The position numbers and the translations under genes were made by a program. Positions 1 through 6,578 of a stretch of 6,578 bases of DNA are shown here, piece by piece. The first letter of the stretch is position 1. Each line of letters begins with the position of its first letter. The notes beneath the pieces were generated by a model. It searched no databases, had not been told where the DNA came from, and worked only from the letters and a program-made list of their open reading frames with translations. This DNA is from DATJSJ01 sp035504175. Its GTDB lineage: Bacteria; Pseudomonadota; Alphaproteobacteria; Acetobacterales; Acetobacteraceae. Location of the stretch: positions 1-6,578 of the forward strand of contig DATJSJ010000126.1 in NCBI GenBank assembly GCA_035504175.1, in the 5' to 3' direction.

Positions 1-3925
<3,925 letters not shown>

Positions 3926-3968
3926 GCGATCCGCGCCGCCGCACGCCCTGCGGCGCACCCCGTGCAAT

Positions 3969-4009
3969 GAAGGCCGGCACCGTAATCGGTGCCGGCCTTC
4001 GTCTTTTCT
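3969..4009 (+). terminator. Intrinsic (Rho-independent) terminator after rpoC
   Basis: The arm GAAGGCCGGCACCG at 3969-3982 is perfectly complementary to CGGTGCCGGCCTTC at 3987-4000. This gives a 14-bp GC-rich stem closed by a TAAT tetraloop (3983-3986). The short, interrupted T-tract GTCTTTTCT follows at 4001-4009. It sits 43 nt after the rpoC stop codon, which fits the end of the rpoBC transcript. There is no matching A-tract on the upstream side, so it should work only in the + direction. A smaller hairpin at 3933-3956 (GCGCCGC paired with GCGGCGC) precedes it but has no T-tract. Confidence 0.88.
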
Positions 4010-4037
4010 GCGGCTTGCCTGCCGGTCCCGGGCGCCC

Positions 4038-4070
4038 CCGCGCCTGACCCGCGCTTGACCCGCGCTTGAC
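4038..4070 (+). repeat. Three tandem 11-bp direct repeats with TTGAC cores
   Basis: Three head-to-tail units lie at 4038-4048 (CCGCGCCTGAC), 4049-4059 (CCGCGCTTGAC) and 4060-4070 (CCGCGCTTGAC). The last two are identical and the first differs by one base. Each ends in a sequence like a sigma-70 -35 core. The last copy forms the -35 of the candidate str promoter. The 11-bp period is close to one helical turn, so the copies would lie on about the same face of the DNA. The array could be an activator or operator array, or simply replication slippage; the sequence alone cannot decide. Confidence 0.75.
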
Positions 4071-4094
4071 TTGGCGGCCGGCCGCTCGTAGGTA
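4066..4094 (+). promoter_or_regulatory. Candidate sigma-70 promoter of the str cluster
   Basis: A good -35 element, TTGACT at 4066-4071 (preceded by C, giving CTTGAC), is followed after 17 bp by the weak -10 candidate TAGGTA at 4089-4094. It lies downstream of the rpoC terminator and upstream of rpsL, where a promoter is needed. Transcription would start near 4101, giving a leader of about 230 nt. The -10 matches the consensus poorly and lacks the final T, so the exact -10 and start are uncertain. In alphaproteobacteria, promoters of this kind for ribosomal genes often depend on CarD; applying that here is inference. The spacer contains the perfect 12-bp palindrome GCGGCCGGCCGC at 4074-4085. 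Confidence 0.5.
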
Positions 4095-4330
4095 TCCCGC
4101 CCTCGGCCAACCGCGCATCCGTTCGGGATGGCCGTCTGTTTGCAGGCACCAGCGCGTGCGGCGCCGCAGCCCGACCGGGAGGGGCTGGCCAAGGCCGCAG
4201 GCAAGATGGAAACCCGCAGGGCTGGCGATGCCAGCCGATGCGGGAATTGGCTGTGGAAGAGACGGTTCGATCGGACGGGCGGCGGGAAAGGCCGCGCCGA
4301 CGCCTTCGTCATCGGGAATACGGAACTGGC
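4095..4330 (+). other. Probable 5' leader of the rpsL transcript
   Basis: This is about 236 bp between the candidate promoter and the rpsL start. I see no convincing gene in it: ATG-started frames here run into rpsL in another phase or extend rpsL at its N-terminus without family support. It contains the strong hairpin at 4213-4244 and a weaker one pairing GCGGC (4279-4283) with GCCGC (4291-4295). No T-tract follows either, so neither looks like a terminator. The element GGCTG recurs at 4183, 4220 and 4249, and each copy could pair with CAGCC at 4232-4236. A regulatory role is possible but unproven. Confidence 0.45.
4213..4244 (+). promoter_or_regulatory. Two-part hairpin in the rpsL leader
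   Basis: The outer stem pairs CCCGCA (4213-4218) with TGCGGG (4239-4244). The inner stem pairs GGCTGGC (4220-4226) with GCCAGCC (4230-4236) around a GAT loop. The two are separated by a small asymmetric internal loop (G at 4219 opposite GA at 4237-4238), giving 13 Watson-Crick pairs in 32 nt. It ends 86 nt before the rpsL start and has no T-tract, so it is not a classical terminator. It could be a protein-binding leader element or an mRNA stability structure. No known family was recognised. Confidence 0.5.
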
Positions 4331-4702
4331 ATGCCGACCATCAACCAGCTGATCGCCAAGGGACGCGAGCCCGCGGCCAAGCGCAACAAGGTGCCGGCGC
4401 TGCAGGGTTGCCCGCAGAAGCGGGGCGTCTGCACGCGGGTCTACACGACGACGCCGAAGAAGCCGAACTCGGCGCTGCGCAAGGTGGCGAAGGTGCGCCT
4501 CACCAACGGCTACGAGGTGGTGAGCTACATCCCCGGCGAAGGGCACAATCTCCAGGAACACAGCGTGGTGCTGATCCGCGGCGGCCGCGTCAAGGACCTG
4601 CCCGGCGTGCGGTACCATATCCTGCGCGGCGTGCTCGACACCCAGGGCATTGCCAAGCGCCGCCAGCGTCGCTCGCTGTACGGCGCGAAGCGGCCGAAGT
4701 GA
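4331..4702 (+). CDS. rpsL: 30S ribosomal protein S12
   Basis: S12 lies at the 30S decoding centre and contributes to codon-anticodon accuracy. The product is 123 residues, the usual alphaproteobacterial length, starting MPTINQLIAKGRE and ending YGAKRPK. The loop TTPKKPNSALRK carries Lys43 (codon 4457-4459), and the GGRVKDLPGVRYH loop carries Lys88 (4592-4594), Asp89 and Pro91. These are the streptomycin-sensitive residues, so no classical resistance mutation is present. Asp89 is the residue methylthiolated by RimO in E. coli. An in-frame ATG at 4238 would add 31 residues with no counterpart in the family and lies in the leader hairpin, so 4331 was chosen. The ribosome site is weak (GGAA at 4322-4325). 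It is the first gene of the str cluster, and rpsG starts 25 nt after its TGA. Confidence 0.98.
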   Translation: MPTINQLIAKGREPAAKRNKVPALQGCPQKRGVCTRVYTTTPKKPNSALRKVAKVRLTNGYEVVSYIPGEGHNLQEHSVVLIRGGRVKDLPGVRYHILRGVLDTQGIAKRRQRRSLYGAKRPK

Positions 4703-4716
4703 GGGTCGTCGTGGTG

Positions 4717-4721
4717 AGGAG
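4717..4721 (+). promoter_or_regulatory. Ribosome binding site of rpsG
   Basis: AGGAG lies 6 nt before the ATG at 4728. It fixes the rpsG start at 4728 rather than at an in-frame upstream codon inside the end of rpsL (4650). Confidence 0.85.
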
Positions 4722-4727
4722 AGTCGC

Positions 4728-5204
4728 ATGAGTCGCCGCCGCCGTGCCGTCAAGCGCGAGATCCTGCCGGACCCGAAGTTCGGCGACGTGGTGATCACGC
4801 GTTTCATGAATGCGCTGATGTACGACGGCAAGAAGTCGGCCGCCGAGGGCATCGTCTACGGCGCCCTGGACGTGATGAAGAAGCGTGGCGGCTCCAGCGC
4901 CGATCCGGTGCGGATGTTCCACGAGGCGCTGGACAACGTGAAGCCGGCGGTCGAGGTCCGGTCGCGCCGGGTCGGCGGCGCCACCTATCAGGTGCCTGTC
5001 GAGGTGCGGGCCGAGCGCCGGCAGGCGCTGGCGATTCGCTGGATCATCGATGCCGCCCGCAAGCGGGGCGAGCACACGATGGAGGACCGGCTTTCGAACG
5101 AGCTGCTGGACGCGGTGAACAATCGCGGCTCGGCGGTGAAGAAGCGCGAGGATACCCATCGGATGGCTGAGGCCAACAAGGCCTTCAGCCACTACCGCTG
5201 GTAA
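4728..5204 (+). CDS. rpsG: 30S ribosomal protein S7
   Basis: S7 is a primary 16S rRNA binder that nucleates assembly of the 30S head and lies near the E site. The product is 158 residues, starting MSRRRRAVKREILPDPKFGD and ending FSHYRW, which is typical for alphaproteobacteria. The basic N-terminal arm is followed by the family signature around residues 26-46 (FMNALMYDGKKSAAEGIVYG). The RNA-contacting beta-hairpin lies at about 75-93 (VEVRSRRVGGATYQVPVEV), and a basic C-terminal part follows (NNRGSAVKKREDTHRMAEANK). The start is fixed by the AGGAG site and by similarity. In E. coli, S7 represses its own operon by binding the roughly 100-nt rpsL-rpsG spacer; here that spacer is 25 nt and can hardly hold such a site. 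The next gene is tuf, not the fusA expected in many bacteria. Confidence 0.98.
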   Translation: MSRRRRAVKREILPDPKFGDVVITRFMNALMYDGKKSAAEGIVYGALDVMKKRGGSSADPVRMFHEALDNVKPAVEVRSRRVGGATYQVPVEVRAERRQALAIRWIIDAARKRGEHTMEDRLSNELLDAVNNRGSAVKKREDTHRMAEANKAFSHYRW

Positions 5205-5250
5205 GATTGGCGCCACGAGCAGTTAACCCGAAGCGACAGTAGCGGGCACC

Positions 5251-5254
5251 GGAG
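5251..5254 (+). promoter_or_regulatory. Ribosome binding site of tuf
   Basis: GGAG lies 8 nt before the tuf ATG at 5263. A second purine stretch, AGGA at 5257-5260, is only 2 nt away and is probably too close to be the main site. The 58-nt spacer between rpsG and tuf shows no terminator hairpin and no convincing promoter. Confidence 0.65.
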
Positions 5255-5262
5255 ACAGGACG

Positions 5263-6453
<1,191 letters not shown>

Positions 6454-6492
6454 GTGCGGGGACACGGCGGCGCGAACCCGAAAGACAGAGCG

Positions 6493-6578
6493 ATGGACAA
6501 CCAGAACATCCGCATCCGCCTGAAGGCGTACGATCACCGCGTGCTGGACAACAGCACGAAGGAGATCGTCAACACGGC
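6493..6578 (+). CDS. rpsJ: 30S ribosomal protein S10, partial (C-terminus off the right edge)
   Basis: S10 is a 30S head protein that also acts as NusE, pairing with NusB in transcription antitermination. Only the first 28 residues are present (starting MDNQNIRIRLKAYDHRVLDN), about a quarter of the usual length of roughly 103. They match the conserved N-terminal strand and first helix of the family, including the RIRLKAYDH motif. The start is set by similarity; the upstream purine stretch (AGAG at 6487-6490) is a weak ribosome site. The gene is 39 nt after the tuf stop with no terminator between, so it is probably co-transcribed with tuf. It is normally the first gene of the S10 ribosomal protein cluster, which would continue to the right. 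Confidence 0.95.
   Translation, partial: MDNQNIRIRLKAYDHRVLDNSTKEIVNT

Noticed and set aside
4238..4330. N-terminal extension of rpsL from an upstream in-frame ATG
   Set aside because: S12 proteins begin at MPTINQL; the extra 31 residues are Arg/Glu-rich and unlike S12, and the ATG lies in the leader hairpin without a ribosome site.
4128..4352. Possible 74-codon leader peptide before rpsL
   Set aside because: It has no clear ribosome site, uses codons less GC-biased than its neighbours (such as TTG, AGA, CGA), resembles no known family, and overlaps the rpsL start in another frame.
5205..5262. Internal promoter for tuf in the rpsG-tuf spacer
   Set aside because: TTGGCG at 5207-5212 resembles a -35 but no -10-like sequence lies 16-18 bp downstream, so I cannot support a promoter.
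6454..6492. Terminator between tuf and rpsJ
   Set aside because: No inverted repeat followed by a T-tract is present in the 39-nt gap.

Overview
This window is a piece of the core transcription and translation locus of a high-GC alphaproteobacterium. The proteins look most like Rhodospirillales, possibly Acetobacteraceae; this placement rests on remembered sequence similarity and was not computed. All genes are on the + strand, in the order rpoC (3' part, entering from the left edge), rpsL, rpsG, tuf, rpsJ (5' part, leaving at the right edge).

Layout. Positions 1-3925 encode all but roughly the first 80 residues of the RNA polymerase beta' subunit. Positions 3926-4330 are a 405-bp non-coding gap. 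It holds a near-perfect intrinsic terminator (3969-4009), a cluster of three 11-bp direct repeats each ending in a -35-like TTGAC or CTGAC (4038-4070), a candidate str promoter (4066-4094) with a 12-bp palindrome in its spacer, and a leader of about 230 nt with a strong two-part hairpin (4213-4244). The str cluster follows: rpsL (4331-4702), rpsG (4728-5204) and tuf (5263-6453). The S10 cluster then starts with rpsJ (6493 onward), 39 nt after tuf.

How the genes work together. RpoC builds the RNA polymerase active site. S12 and S7 are parts of the 30S decoding and head regions, EF-Tu delivers aminoacyl-tRNA to that ribosome, and S10 is a 30S head protein that also acts in antitermination (NusE). 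The terminator after rpoC suggests that the rpoBC transcript ends there and that rpsL starts a new unit. The short gaps from rpsL to rpsJ, with no visible terminator, suggest that rpsL-rpsG-tuf-rpsJ are co-transcribed.

The coding content is ordinary, and I see no mobile element, CRISPR array, tRNA, rRNA or undescribed gene system. The points worth a second look are the absence of fusA between rpsG and tuf, the structured promoter and leader region before rpsL, and an rpsL-rpsG gap too short to hold an E. coli-type S7 autoregulatory site.
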